This document shows positions 8,245-18,024 of a DNA stretch of 64,000 bases, in pieces. Origin of the DNA: Desulfosarcina ovata subsp. ovata (GTDB lineage: Bacteria; Desulfobacterota; Desulfobacteria; Desulfobacterales; Desulfosarcinaceae). Where the stretch lies: contig NZ_AP021879.1 of assembly GCF_009689005.1 (NCBI RefSeq), positions 5,365,724-5,429,723 of the forward strand. The letters run 5' to 3'. Positions within the stretch are counted from its first letter, which is position 1, and each line of letters opens with the position of its first letter. Under the pieces are notes generated by a model, which worked only from the letters and a program-made list of their open reading frames with translations, had not been told where the DNA came from and did no database searches. Position numbers and translations under genes: made by a program.

Positions 8245-10577
8245 GGGGTCGCACCAAATTATATCGCTGTATTTAAACGAAAAAGATCGATTTCTACTCC
8301 TCTTATTGTCGCTTAGATGGAATGTTTTAGCCCCAAAAACACAGCTTTAAGCTTATTACTGGCAAACCCAATGAAAAATGTTGCACCAAGGCATTTCCAA
8401 TTTTCAAATTTATCTGTTTTAGGAAGAACATCCTCTCCGTATTATTCTTTGTGTTACGCCATATGCCAGATATATCCTGGTAGAAAATGTCGATAAGCGC
8501 GTGCCATCGCTCCTGCTCCCTTAAAATGGTTGTTTTGCCCCCCAAAAATGGCCGACTTACATTTCGCACGAGTGAAACGGTAATTATCAAGTTTATTGCT
8601 TTTATTGCTCAAAGCTGGGAAAGTCTATAACATATTGGAAATATGGATTAAATAAGCACTGGACAAATCCAGCCGCATCTGTTATGCATACGATGTATGA
8701 GGCTGGCAAAATGATTCCTTCATCTATATCCAAGCGCCTCATAACTGAGACTACGGAGGCGTTATGGAGCAATTTGAAACTCGATTCAAGCAAGTTGATG
8801 TATTGCCAATGGTCAAGTATTTCATGGATCAGCTTGACCTTTTCAACCTTTTTTCCAAGTATGTTCCGGCATCCGAGGGAAGTCTTGCGGAGCATGCGCA
8901 AAGCTTGTGTATCTTAATTGCCAACATCATATGTGACAACAAACCACTATACAAGGTTCAAGAATGGTTGTGCCAATATACAGATGGACTTGTAACAGAA
9001 CCGGTCGAGCCAAGTTTTTTTAACGATGATCGTCTTGCCAGGGCACTATCAGCATTATTTCATGCAGACCGCCATACGCTGATGACCGAGGCTTCTTGCA
9101 ATGCCATATCGGTACACCAGTTACTTACGGAGGAAATACATAATGATAGCACATCCGTGACTTTCATCGGCAAATACGAAACTCCCGATCCGCAAGCGGT
9201 CAAGCTTAAGCACGGGCACAACAAGGATTTTCGACCCGATTGCAAACAAGTTGTATTTGGTTTGAATATCACGGCGGACGGACATGTTCCACTCAGTTAT
9301 CAGCTATTTGACGGGAATACGACCGATGATGTGACCCATATTCCCAACTGGAACGGCCTGCGCACATTGTTGGGAAAAGAGGATTTCATTTATATCGCCG
9401 ACTGCAAGTTGAAAACCGAAAAGAATCTAACGCACATCGCTGATGAAGGAGGGTTGTTTATCACCATTGTTCCGAAGAATCACAAGGAATACATCCAGTT
9501 CATCAAATATCTGAAAAAAAATGAAGTACCTTGGGAAGACGCCTTTAGCGTAGAAAACTCACGAAAAAAAGGTGTGTTTACCGTTTACCGGACCTATGAG
9601 GCCGAGCGGACCAAGGAAGGCTTTCGGGTTATTTTTGTTCACAGCAGTACCAAACAAAAAGAGGACGAAGCCAGAAGACAGAAAAAGATCGATAAGGCCA
9701 TTGAGCAGTTAGAAAGCCTGTCACCGAAACTCAATGCGTATCATTTGAAAACCAAAAAGGAAATCAAGGCCGCTATCGATAAGATTGTCAAGGATGTTAA
9801 AGAGTTTATAGATGTCCGGATAGTAACCGACCGCAGACAGATCAAGGTGAAAGTATCTCCCGGCAGACCGTCGTTGAAAAGCGTTTACAAAAACAAATGG
9901 GAATTTACCCATCGCATTGAATGGAAGTTGATTGAACAAGGTCTGATTGAAGCATCTCGAATCGATGGCATTTTCCCCTTGATTACCAATACGCAGCTTG
10001 AAGCCAGTGAGGTATTAGGAAAGTATAAAAACCAGCCGTTCCTTGAAAAACGGATGTATACCAAAAAATCGATACTGGAAGTAGCGCCTGTTTTTATTAA
10101 AAAGGAGCACCGTATTGAAGCCATGCTCTTTTTATATTTTATAGCCTTGATGATTGTGTCCCTTATCGAACGAAAGATACGGATGAATATGACAGCCGAG
10201 GAGATAGACAAGCTGCCCATATTACCCCAAGGGATGAATACAAAAAAGCCGACTTGGAATAACATCCGTTATTTCTATCGTAATGTCCACTTCTCGCAGA
10301 TAATCCGAAATGGCGTATGTATACAATCAGTTGTGAAGGGAATCGGTGACATGCACAAACTTATCAACCGGTTGTTGGAGATACCCGAGGCGATCTACAA
10401 TTATCTTCAAGATGGCTGGTGGCAATTTAAAGCTACTTGATTGATTTTAAAAACAAAAACATAAGAAAATTGAAAAATTATTCGCCCGCCATGCGAAATG
10501 TAAGTTTAAGGGTATTATAGAGACCATCTATTAAAGCTTTTCTCTTTTATGTCAATTGGTTAATTTGGTGCGACCCC
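8245..10577 (+). mobile_element. IS1634-family insertion sequence, 2333 bp
   Basis: Perfect 17-bp inverted repeats: GGGGTCGCACCAAATTA at 8245-8261 and its complement at 10561-10577. One transposase gene is preceded by about 500 bp of non-coding leader (8262-8763) in which I see no other gene. No target duplication is visible: the left flank ends CCTC and the right flank begins ACAGCACC, so one side may have been rearranged. Confidence 0.88.
8764..10440 (+). CDS. IS1634-family transposase
   Basis: 558 residues, the size expected for IS1634-type DDE transposases. Notable blocks are IHNDSTSVTFIGKYE (first Asp), then KHGHNKDFRPDCKQVVFGLN, the basic coiled stretch near residues 295-330, and the C-terminal VFIKKEHRIEAMLFLYFIAL with the Glu. 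ACGGAGG overlaps the region just before the ATG. The frame is intact, so the element could be active. Confidence 0.9.
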   Translation: MEQFETRFKQVDVLPMVKYFMDQLDLFNLFSKYVPASEGSLAEHAQSLCILIANIICDNKPLYKVQEWLCQYTDGLVTEPVEPSFFNDDRLARALSALFHADRHTLMTEASCNAISVHQLLTEEIHNDSTSVTFIGKYETPDPQAVKLKHGHNKDFRPDCKQVVFGLNITADGHVPLSYQLFDGNTTDDVTHIPNWNGLRTLLGKEDFIYIADCKLKTEKNLTHIADEGGLFITIVPKNHKEYIQFIKYLKKNEVPWEDAFSVENSRKKGVFTVYRTYEAERTKEGFRVIFVHSSTKQKEDEARRQKKIDKAIEQLESLSPKLNAYHLKTKKEIKAAIDKIVKDVKEFIDVRIVTDRRQIKVKVSPGRPSLKSVYKNKWEFTHRIEWKLIEQGLIEASRIDGIFPLITNTQLEASEVLGKYKNQPFLEKRMYTKKSILEVAPVFIKKEHRIEAMLFLYFIALMIVSLIERKIRMNMTAEEIDKLPILPQGMNTKKPTWNNIRYFYRNVHFSQIIRNGVCIQSVVKGIGDMHKLINRLLEIPEAIYNYLQDGWWQFKAT

Positions 10578-10929
10578 ACAGCACCTGACCCACAGCACCT
10601 GGGAACGCCAACCGATCAGGAGAAGAACAATTTACGCTCCCATGCAGAGCATGGGAGCGAGAGGCGCGACTTGCGCGGCACGCAGAACGTGGGAGAGATG
10701 GGGATGTTTGGCTGGTGATCCCACGCGGAGCATGGGAGCAAGGAGGCATCTGTTCTGGATGCCCCCGGATCATGTCCGGGGCAGGCTTATCAAGTCCGGC
10801 ATGACGACCTGTCACTTTGGGATATATTTTGGGCTTCATGACGATCTCCGATGCCTGCGGTCAAGACGCCGCCTCCCGCCGTCAACACCTGCGGGACGCG
10901 GATGGGTATAAACCGGTTGGAAAAATTCC
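10578..10929. repeat. Intergenic REP-like palindromes
   Basis: No gene seen. CACAGCACCTG is repeated at the left edge. A palindrome CGCTCCCATGC...GCATGGGAGCG lies at 10635-10659, and a related half-site with GAGCATGGGAGC at 10719-10740. The first, with its flanks, closely resembles 15238-15268, so these belong to a dispersed palindromic family. Confidence 0.7.
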
Positions 10930-13443
10930 CTATGGCTGAACGCCGCCGTGCGTCGAATGGGGCGTCAATGGGCCATGCAGCGTTCCCAGAAAATGCTCAT
11001 GGCGCCGGCCCTGCATGTTGAAGTGCCGGTAAACCAGGGTTTTGGCCCAGTCGGTAAAGAACGCCCAGACAATGGAATAGCCCCAGATCAGCGCGATTTC
11101 TCTCCAGTGGATCGGTGTGATCAGTCCGAATCCGTAAGCGGCCAGCAAGGTGCCGATCACTTTGGTGGCCAGTGCCGACCAGATCATCACCGGTGCCGGG
11201 TAGGGTTTTTTGAGGAAAAACCCCTTGCTGCGGGCCACGAAGAGCGTCAGATGACCGGAGACGGCCATCTTCAGGAAGATGTAGGTCTGAACCTGGGGAA
11301 TGGTCAGGTGCAGAAGATCCAGGGCGATGTAGAGCATCAGGAAACTGCCGGCCACGCCGGTCAGACCCATGACCGTGGAGACGGCAATGATGCGGTGCAT
11401 GTCCCAACGCACCGGTCCGGGTTCCAGCCCGGTGTTATCGTAAGCAATGGTCATGATCGGGACATCGTTGAGAAAGGCCAGCAGGATGATCATGATTGCC
11501 GTGATCGGGTAGAAGTTGAAAACGACCATCGCCAGGACCACGAAGATCATGATGCGGATGGTTTCCGTGATGCGGTAGACTGCATAGCTGTTCATGCGTT
11601 CGAAAATGCGGCGCGCTTCCTCCACGGCGCGAACCAGTACCGAAAGGCCCGGCGCGGTGAGGACCAGGTCGGCCGCCGCCCGGGCCGCGTCGGTGGCCCC
11701 GCTGACGGCGATGCCCACATCGGCCTGCTTGAGGGCCGGGGCGTCGTTGACCCCGTCGCCGGTCATGCCGACGATATGACCCTTGTCCTGGAGCGCCTTG
11801 ACGATGCGATACTTGTGTTCGGGAAAAACCTGGGCGAAACCGTCGGCCGCTTCCGTGCGGGCTGCCAGGTCGTCATCCGATGACCGCGTTTCAGCAAGCA
11901 GTCGGTCGGCGTCCTGGATATTTTTTCCCATCCCGAGGTTGCCGGCGATCTCCCGGGCGATGGCGATGTTGTCTCCGGTGACCATCTTGACCTTGATGCC
12001 GTGCGTTCGGGCCTGGGCGATGGTTTCCGCCGAGTCCTTCCGTGGCGGATCGAAAAGCGGCAGGATGCCCATGAACTGCCAGGCATCGTCTTCTCCCTGG
12101 GTGCGGGCCACCCCCAGGGTGCGCAGGCCCTTGCGGGCCATGGTGGCGACGATGGTTTCGGCTTTGCTGCGTGTCTGCGGATCGAGACCGGCCAGATCCA
12201 TGATCACCTGCGGGGCGCCCTTGGTCACTTTGAAATGCCGGCCGTCCGCGGCGCGAATCGTCGCTTCGGTGCGTTTGCCCACCGGATCGAAAGGCACGAA
12301 GCCGAGGGCGCGGTAATCGTCCAGCGCAGCGGGGTCCTCCAGGGCGCCAATGACGGCCGAATCGATGCTGTCGTTGTTTTCCGCCTTGGAGGCCAGGGCC
12401 GCGGTCAGGATCAGCTCACCGACGTCGGCCGCACCGAACGTCTGCGGTTTTCCCAAGGTGAGGCGGTTCTGGGTGAGGGTGCCGGTCTTGTCCGAGCAGA
12501 GAATATCCATCCCGGCCATCTCCTCCACCGACGCCAGGCGCGAGACGATGGCCTTCATTTTGGACAGCGCCACCGCGCCCACGGCCATGGTGACCGAGAG
12601 CACGGCCGGCATGGCCACCGGAATGGAGGCCACGGTGAGAATCAGGGCGAACTGGAGCAGTTCCGTGAAACCGGCGCCGCGGAACAGCTGCACGATGATC
12701 AGTACTGCGACCAGGCCAAGACTGAGATAGATCAGGTGATCGCCGATCTGCAGGACGGCTTTCTGGAAGTGTGACACCTTGCCGGCGCCAGCCACCAGCT
12801 TGGCGGTCTGCCCGAAATAGGTCTGCCCGCCGGTAGTGGTGACCAGGGCGAGCATTTCTCCCTGCCTGGCGATGGATCCCGAGTAGACCACGTCGCCTTT
12901 TTCTTTTCCGGCAGGCAGGGATTCGCCGGTGAGGGCCGACTGGTCCACGCTCAGGTAGTCTCCGTCGATCAGTTTGGCGTCGGCGGGAATGATGTCTCCG
13001 GCCCTTAAGCGAATGACGTCCCCGGGAACCAGTTCGCGGGCCGGCATGGGCTTCCAGACCCCTTCGCGCAGGACCCGGCATTTGAGGGCCAGCTTGTTTT
13101 TCAGGGCCGCCACGGCATTGCCGGCCTGGTATTCCTGCCAGAATCCCACACCGGCATTGAACAGCAGCAGGGTGACGATAATGCCCAGATCGACCCAATG
13201 GTGGACGATGAGGGAGAGGATCGCCGCCGCTTCGATCATCCAGGGAATCGGTCCCCACAGGTAGCCCAGGAATTTAAGGAATGGGCTGATGGTTTTTTCC
13301 GTGATTTCATTGGCCCCGAACCGATCCAGGCGCTTGGCGGCGTCGGCATTGGAAAGCCCCTGCCAGTTGGCATCCAGGCGTTGCATCAATTCATCGGTGG
13401 AAAGTGGCTGGGCCGCTTTTGTCGTTATCTGACTTTCATCCAT
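10930..13443 (-). CDS. Plasma-membrane H+-exporting P-type ATPase (P3A)
   Basis: 837 residues. An N-terminal cation-ATPase cytoplasmic domain (LMQRLDANWQGLS) is followed by membrane pair 1, actuator motif SALTGESLPAGKE, and the phosphorylation motif MDILCSDKTGTLTQNR near residue 318. The nucleotide domain (KVTKGAPQVI), MVTGDN and the hinge GMTGDGVNDAPALKQADVGI come next, then the C-terminal membrane bundle. The lack of a heavy-metal N-terminus and the overall size fit the P3A proton pumps of plants, fungi and some anaerobes. It would export protons at the cost of ATP, for pH homeostasis or gradient generation. It is last in a leftward operon after a small exported protein and a universal stress protein, which suggests a stress role. 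Confidence 0.92.
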   Translation of the reverse strand: MDESQITTKAAQPLSTDELMQRLDANWQGLSNADAAKRLDRFGANEITEKTISPFLKFLGYLWGPIPWMIEAAAILSLIVHHWVDLGIIVTLLLFNAGVGFWQEYQAGNAVAALKNKLALKCRVLREGVWKPMPARELVPGDVIRLRAGDIIPADAKLIDGDYLSVDQSALTGESLPAGKEKGDVVYSGSIARQGEMLALVTTTGGQTYFGQTAKLVAGAGKVSHFQKAVLQIGDHLIYLSLGLVAVLIIVQLFRGAGFTELLQFALILTVASIPVAMPAVLSVTMAVGAVALSKMKAIVSRLASVEEMAGMDILCSDKTGTLTQNRLTLGKPQTFGAADVGELILTAALASKAENNDSIDSAVIGALEDPAALDDYRALGFVPFDPVGKRTEATIRAADGRHFKVTKGAPQVIMDLAGLDPQTRSKAETIVATMARKGLRTLGVARTQGEDDAWQFMGILPLFDPPRKDSAETIAQARTHGIKVKMVTGDNIAIAREIAGNLGMGKNIQDADRLLAETRSSDDDLAARTEAADGFAQVFPEHKYRIVKALQDKGHIVGMTGDGVNDAPALKQADVGIAVSGATDAARAAADLVLTAPGLSVLVRAVEEARRIFERMNSYAVYRITETIRIMIFVVLAMVVFNFYPITAIMIILLAFLNDVPIMTIAYDNTGLEPGPVRWDMHRIIAVSTVMGLTGVAGSFLMLYIALDLLHLTIPQVQTYIFLKMAVSGHLTLFVARSKGFFLKKPYPAPVMIWSALATKVIGTLLAAYGFGLITPIHWREIALIWGYSIVWAFFTDWAKTLVYRHFNMQGRRHEHFLGTLHGPLTPHSTHGGVQP

Positions 13444-13446
13444 AGG

Positions 13447-14214
13447 TTATTCCTCCTTTACTGCTTGGCGCTGTTCCAGTCTGGTGCAAGCCGTGGGACT
13501 GCCCAGGGTGCAGGCTTGGTGCAGTGCCATTTCCATTTGTTCGGGCCGGTCCTGCAGGCGCAGGGCCATTGCCTTGGTTTCGTATAATTCCCGCCACCCC
13601 GGGTAGTGGTGAATCAGGTTGTCCAGGTAGATGATCGCCATGCGCGGTTCGTTTTTGTCGACCAGCCGGTATGCCCGGGCCAGAAGATGTCCGGGAGTCA
13701 GGGCCGGGGAAACGTTGGGCTCCATTTCGCTGCGGTAATCCTCATGGGCCTCCTCTTTTTTAAGGCGCAGGCTGGTCAGTTCGGCCTCGATAAAATCGGA
13801 AAGCCGCACCAGCGCATGCAACTGGATGGTACGGGCGGGGGCCCCGCTGGCGGACCGGCCGCGGGACTCATCCACTGTCGCGGTCAACCGGTCGGCCACC
13901 AGCAGCACCAGCTCATCCTTGTCCCGGTCGACAAACTGGATCAGTCGCCGCCGGGCGAATTCGTCGGCTGCCTGATCGGCTGCCTGTCGCCTGGCCCGGA
14001 AGACGGTCAGGTTCCGGTCCAGAGCGGTGGTATCGGCCCCTGCCGGCCTGTAGGACGCTTCGGTATCAATGCGCAACGTGACGGCATCCTCGGCCCGGGC
14101 GGCGAAGATGGGGGTGGGCATGCTCAACAGACCCGCAGCCAGTATGATTCCGGCTGTTAGTACGGTAACGCTTTGCCCCCAACCGAGTCCGTGCCGTTTT
14201 TCTGCTTGAACCAT
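13447..14214 (-). CDS. Exported protein of unknown function with TPR-like C-terminus
   Basis: 255 residues. A cytoplasmic start is followed by a hydrophobic stretch (VTVLTAGIILAAGLL) and an AxA-like site (IFAARAEDA), so it is probably a secreted or periplasmic protein. The middle is charged and helical. The C-terminal third (PGHLLARAYRLVDKNEPRMA, then LYETKAMALRLQDRPEQMEM and SPTACTRLEQ) resembles one or two TPR/Sel1-type repeats. Its stop is 3 bp before the proton ATPase start, so the two are co-transcribed and an accessory role to the pump is possible. I do not recognise a named family. Confidence 0.75.
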   Translation of the reverse strand: MVQAEKRHGLGWGQSVTVLTAGIILAAGLLSMPTPIFAARAEDAVTLRIDTEASYRPAGADTTALDRNLTVFRARRQAADQAADEFARRRLIQFVDRDKDELVLLVADRLTATVDESRGRSASGAPARTIQLHALVRLSDFIEAELTSLRLKKEEAHEDYRSEMEPNVSPALTPGHLLARAYRLVDKNEPRMAIIYLDNLIHHYPGWRELYETKAMALRLQDRPEQMEMALHQACTLGSPTACTRLEQRQAVKEE

Positions 14215-14225
14215 GATTCGCCTCC

Positions 14226-14663
14226 TTATTTGACAAGCATCAAGGTGGCCGGCAGGTGGCGGATGATGGCATCGTTGGTTTTGCCGAACAGGAAGTGTTC
14301 CAGACGCCCCTCCTCATGGGCCAGCATGAGAATTAGGTCCACGTTTTCGCTTTCGACCGCCTGCCGGATGGCATCCACTGGGTTGCCGTCCCGGACCCAT
14401 TCATTGACAATCAGGCCTTCGGCTTTTTCGGCTTGGGCCATTTTGTTCAGTTCGGCGCGTGCCTTTTCAACCATCGCCTTGTACTCCTCATCCAGGGACG
14501 GCACCGGCAGGTTCCATCCGTTGACGTTGAAGGGATCGTGGATGATATGCAGAACATGCAGTCGGGCGTCGAATTTGCGGGCCAGGGCAATGCCGGTGCG
14601 CAGGACGTTGATGCAACGATGGGTGGACCGGCTGACGACGAGAATATTATTGAAGGTTTCCAT
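14226..14663 (-). CDS. Universal stress protein (UspA family)
   Basis: 145 residues from ATG 14663, chosen because AGGAGA lies 6 bp upstream. The N-terminus METFNNILVVSRSTHRCINV and the strand LHVLHIIHDPF are typical of Usp. The C-terminal segment VDLILMLAHEEGRLEHFLFG, then TNDAIIRHLPATLMLVK, keeps the usual position of the nucleotide loop, but the canonical G-2x-G-9x-G is only partly present (GRLEHFLFGKT). It overlaps the receiver gene upstream by 17 bp and precedes the exported protein by 11 bp. Confidence 0.85.
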   Translation of the reverse strand: METFNNILVVSRSTHRCINVLRTGIALARKFDARLHVLHIIHDPFNVNGWNLPVPSLDEEYKAMVEKARAELNKMAQAEKAEGLIVNEWVRDGNPVDAIRQAVESENVDLILMLAHEEGRLEHFLFGKTNDAIIRHLPATLMLVK

Positions 14664-15063
14664 GATGCTCTCCTTTCGTTGGGGTGCAGGCTGAAGCGCC
14701 GAGCACCGGGTGATCGATGACCGCACCGAGGATCCTGTCGAACTCCGTGACCTTGCTGAGGAAATCGTCGGCGCCAAGGCGAAGGCAGTGTTGCCGATAG
14801 CGGTGATCGTCGAGGTTGGTCAGCATGATGATCCGCATCTGCGGATAAAGGGCCTTGAACCGCTTGAGCAGGTCCAGACCACTTTGGTCGGGCAGGCGGA
14901 TGTCCAGGGTTACCGTATCGGGTTTCAGTTTCTGTACCGCATCGATGGCTTCGCTGCCGCTGCCGGCCTGCCCGGCAATCCGGATGAGCGGAGATTCGGC
15001 CAGCCGCGCGGCGATGCGTTCGCGGATCTGTGGGTTGTCGTCGATGATCAATACCTGTCTCAT
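14647..15063 (-). CDS. Single-domain response regulator (receiver only)
   Basis: 138 residues from ATG 15063, with AAGGAG upstream. It is a CheY-like receiver: acidic pair in VLIIDDNPQ, phospho-acceptor Asp54 in TVTLDIRLPDQSG, the Thr of IIMLTNLDD, and the Lys of DFLSKVTEFD. No output domain follows. It heads the operon receiver - universal stress protein - exported protein - H+-ATPase. The NarX-like kinase at 15955-17745 is the nearest possible phosphodonor. Confidence 0.85.
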   Translation of the reverse strand: MRQVLIIDDNPQIRERIAARLAESPLIRIAGQAGSGSEAIDAVQKLKPDTVTLDIRLPDQSGLDLLKRFKALYPQMRIIMLTNLDDHRYRQHCLRLGADDFLSKVTEFDRILGAVIDHPVLGASACTPTKGEHHGNLQ

Positions 15064-15237
15064 GGGCCTGCTCCTTTTTGCTGGTCCCATAATAGGTGCA
15101 GGGGAGCAGATGGAAAATCGGCGGGGGTCTGATCTTGTTGTCGGCGGGTGGCGGGAGATCGTGTCGGTGTTTGTCCGACAGCAAAAGGCCGCGCGTCCTG
15201 TCGGGAGGAACGGAGGCGATCAGGTACAAAACAACTT

Positions 15238-15268
15238 GCGCTCCCACGAGCATGGGAGCGAGGGGCGC
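15238..15268. repeat. REP-like palindrome
   Basis: GCGCTCCCACGAGCATGGGA and the following GCGAGGGGCGC form a palindrome in the 262-bp gap between the two leftward regulators. It matches the repeat at 10635-10659, including upstream AAAACAA and downstream GGCGC. Confidence 0.7.
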
Positions 15269-15325
15269 ACTATAGGATGGGCGGCGGGGTACGCTTTAAA
15301 AAAAGGGCAGGGCGGTGCGGGCGGT

Positions 15326-15958
15326 CTACTCCACCAGGCCGTTCTGCACGGCATAGTGGATCAGTTCGGCATTGTTTTCCATGCGCATCTTCTCCAGGAT
15401 GCGGGTGCGGTAGGTGCTGACGGTCTTGACGCTCAAGGCCAGTTCGTCGGCAATCCGGGAGACCGTCTTTCCGGTGCCGATCAGGCACAGGACCTGGTAC
15501 TCGCGGTCCGAAAGGGTCTCGTGGGGCAGTTTGCGCGTATCCTCATCCAGGGCAAAGGCAATTCTCTCCGCCAGGGAGGGGCTGATATACTTGCCGCCGC
15601 GATGCACCTTGCGGATGGCCTTGATCAGCTCCCCGTCGGCGCTGGCCTTGGTCAGATAGCCGGCCGCACCGGCTTTCAATATTCTCAGGGCGTACTGGGA
15701 CTCCGGATGAATGGTGAGAATGACCACGGGGATCCGGGGTTTTTCGATCCTGAGCTGTTTGAGCACATCCAGTCCGTCCATGCCCGGCATGGTCAGGTCC
15801 AGCAGGATGACATCGTAATCCCGTTCGCGCACCTGGCGAAGCAGATCGATGCCATTGGCGGCTTCGGCGGCCACGCTGATGTCGGCCTGCTCCATGATAA
15901 TCTGTTTCAGACCGGCACGGACAATGGGATGGTCGTCGGCAATGATAACCTCGATCAT
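15326..15958 (-). CDS. NarL/FixJ-family response regulator
   Basis: 210 residues. Receiver domain residues 1-120 with acidic pair in VIIADDHPIV, Asp54 in VILLDLTMPGMDG, Thr in VVILTIHPE and Lys in GYLTKASADG. A LuxR-type helix-turn-helix lies at about 145-207 (LSDREYQVLCLIGTGKTVSR, then IADELALSVKTVSTYRTRIL). The start overlaps the stop of the histidine kinase upstream by 4 bp (ATGA), so they form a cognate pair. The target genes are unknown; the neighbouring stress and ATPase operon is a reasonable guess. Confidence 0.93.
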   Translation of the reverse strand: MIEVIIADDHPIVRAGLKQIIMEQADISVAAEAANGIDLLRQVRERDYDVILLDLTMPGMDGLDVLKQLRIEKPRIPVVILTIHPESQYALRILKAGAAGYLTKASADGELIKAIRKVHRGGKYISPSLAERIAFALDEDTRKLPHETLSDREYQVLCLIGTGKTVSRIADELALSVKTVSTYRTRILEKMRMENNAELIHYAVQNGLVE

Positions 15959-17745
15959 GGGTTGTCTCCTTTGGCAGCGATGGGCAGGTGAATGGTGACA
16001 CGGGTTCCCTGGCCGGGCCGTCCGTCAAAAGCGACCCGGCCGCCAATCGGATGGAGGCGTTCGCGGATACCGAGCAGGCCGAAGGCATCCGGCGCGTGGA
16101 TCTCCTCCGGGGTGATGCCGCGGCCGTTGTCGGCGACCTGGAAAAAGAGTTCGCCGCCGCGCGCTGCCAGGCGAACGATCACATCATCGGCTTCCGCATG
16201 GCGCAGGATATTGGTCAGAGTCTCCTGAAAAATGCGGAACAGGGCCGTGGCCTGCTCCTTTGGAAGATCGGGTTCGAAACCGTCGTTTTCCAGGCGGCAG
16301 GCGATTTTGCTGTGACGGGTGAAGGCCTCGGCCTGCCATTCGATGGCGGCAGCCAGGCCGAAGTCGTCCAGAATCACCGGCCGCAGTTCGGCACAGACCG
16401 CATGCAGCCGCTCCATGGCATCTTCGACGACCTGGCTCATGTTGCCCAGCTTTTCGTCCAGCACCGCATCCGCTAACGGAAGGTGCCGCCCCATCCAGGA
16501 AAGATCCATTTTGAGAATGGTCAGCGATTGACCCAATTGGTCGTGCATCTCACGGGCGATGCGGATGCGCTCCTGCTCCCGGACCGTATTCTGATGGTTG
16601 GTCAGACGGCGCAACTGCTCCCGGGAGCGCTCCAGGGACGCCATGACCTGCACTTCGCGTTCGATGCGCATTTGCAGGGATGCCGCCATTTCGTCAAAGA
16701 CACCGGCCAGGTGACTCAATTCGTCGGCAACGCCGATCGGTCCGATCCGCGCCTGCAGATTGCCGGCGGCCAGCTCCCGGCTGGCCCGCGCCATGGCCCC
16801 CACGCGCCTGAGAATGAACCGGTCGGCAGCCCACCAGATGGACAGGACGGCCATCAGTGCCGATACGGCCAGCAGGATCAGGTTGCGGGTGAAAATGCGT
16901 TTCGTTGCCGCCAGGGCGACTGCCCGGGGGAGATCCAGAACGACCGATACGGCCTGCTTCCTGAATGCGCTGGTCAAGGGGGCAAAGGCGTAGATGCGGT
17001 CGATCCCGTTCTCATCCGTGGCCACGAGGGTGCCCGATTGGCGCCGGGTGATTTCCCGAAGCAGTGCCGGATCCATGTCCCGGGGAACGGACCAGCCGGC
17101 GCTGTCCACATCATAACGCAGCATTCCCCGGCTTTCATCCAACAGGATCAGCCGTGAACCGGCGGGCAGTTCGGCCAACTGCCTGAAGATGACCCGGTTC
17201 ATGCGGTTGAGGTCCAGTGCGGCAAAAACCACGGCCGCCATCGGATCGTTGCCGCTTTGGACGGGCAGGCCGAAATAGAGCACCGCCTCGCCCCGGATAT
17301 GCTCCCCATGATACGACCCCATGGCCAGGCCGTTGCGCTGGAGGCTGGCGGCCAGCCAGGCACGGCCGGCATAGTTCGCATCCACTCCGGATGGGGGGCT
17401 GCCGATCAACAACCGGCCCCGGGAATCGACGATGCCGACGGCGGCATACCCGCTGGCCTGCACCTGGAGATGGTCCAGCAGGCGGGAGAGCCGTTGCGGA
17501 TTGGCGTCAACGGCCAGGAAGGCATCGCCCACCGTTTTCAACAGATCCCGGGTGGCCGCCATCTGCTGGTTTTCCGCCTCGGCGGCGGCCTGGGCCAGCA
17601 GCATGGTTTTGTGCCGGATGGCATCCGTTTCGATCGCTTTCTGCTCTTCGGCCACCCAGACGATGAGCGCCGTCACCGGGATAAATGCGGCCAGAATAAG
17701 CCCGTACAACCGTGTTTTCAGGCTGATGCCGGTAAATGCCTGCAT
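15955..17745 (-). CDS. NarX/DegS-type sensor histidine kinase
   Basis: 596 residues. TM1 lies at about residues 10-28, with a periplasmic Cache-like sensor (about 30-285) and TM2 at about 287-310 (ILLAVSALMAVLSIWWAADR). A HAMP domain follows, then a HisKA_3 dimerisation helix with the phospho-His in IRIAREMHDQLGQSL (about residue 400) and an HATPase with VADNGRGITPEEI and FGLLGIRERLHPIGG. It overlaps its NarL-type regulator gene by 4 bp. It should sense a small ligand outside the membrane and phosphorylate that regulator. The start at 17745 is followed directly by the first membrane helix. Confidence 0.92.
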   Translation of the reverse strand: MQAFTGISLKTRLYGLILAAFIPVTALIVWVAEEQKAIETDAIRHKTMLLAQAAAEAENQQMAATRDLLKTVGDAFLAVDANPQRLSRLLDHLQVQASGYAAVGIVDSRGRLLIGSPPSGVDANYAGRAWLAASLQRNGLAMGSYHGEHIRGEAVLYFGLPVQSGNDPMAAVVFAALDLNRMNRVIFRQLAELPAGSRLILLDESRGMLRYDVDSAGWSVPRDMDPALLREITRRQSGTLVATDENGIDRIYAFAPLTSAFRKQAVSVVLDLPRAVALAATKRIFTRNLILLAVSALMAVLSIWWAADRFILRRVGAMARASRELAAGNLQARIGPIGVADELSHLAGVFDEMAASLQMRIEREVQVMASLERSREQLRRLTNHQNTVREQERIRIAREMHDQLGQSLTILKMDLSWMGRHLPLADAVLDEKLGNMSQVVEDAMERLHAVCAELRPVILDDFGLAAAIEWQAEAFTRHSKIACRLENDGFEPDLPKEQATALFRIFQETLTNILRHAEADDVIVRLAARGGELFFQVADNGRGITPEEIHAPDAFGLLGIRERLHPIGGRVAFDGRPGQGTRVTIHLPIAAKGDNP

Positions 17746-17861
17746 GGTGATCCTTTACGCTGCCGTGAGTGGTTGGCCGGTATGAAATGGGGTTGCTGGA
17801 ATCCTTTATATCGCCAAGTCCGCCTGTTGTGCAACCACCGACGCAAAGTCGGGCAGGAGAG

Positions 17862-18000
17862 CCGCATTTGGAACCCGGATCAGAAAAATCCGGTCGCAGG
17901 CATGGCCAGCTCCTACGAAAAACGGTGTAGAACCAAACGATTGACACGCGTAGGAGCGGGCCATGCCCGCGAAAAAAACAAAAATCAATCTAAATGCGGT
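17862..18000. repeat. Hairpin-forming dispersed element, copy 1
   Basis: About 139 bp, nearly the same as 32568-32705. Inside, GGCATGGCCAGCTCCTACG pairs imperfectly with CGTAGGAGCGGGCCATGCC. The ends are CCGCATTT and AAATGCGG, and the right end continues into TAACCCTG. No coding potential. It looks like a small non-autonomous element between the kinase promoter and the RpiR gene. Confidence 0.8.
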
Positions 18001-18024
18001 AACCCTGTAAAGTCGGGCAGGGCA

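Noticed and set aside
10948..12774. Long plus-strand frames of 257-311 codons opposite the P-type ATPase
   Set aside because: They are antisense shadows of a GC-rich gene with His/Asp/Arg-biased composition and no recognisable domain.
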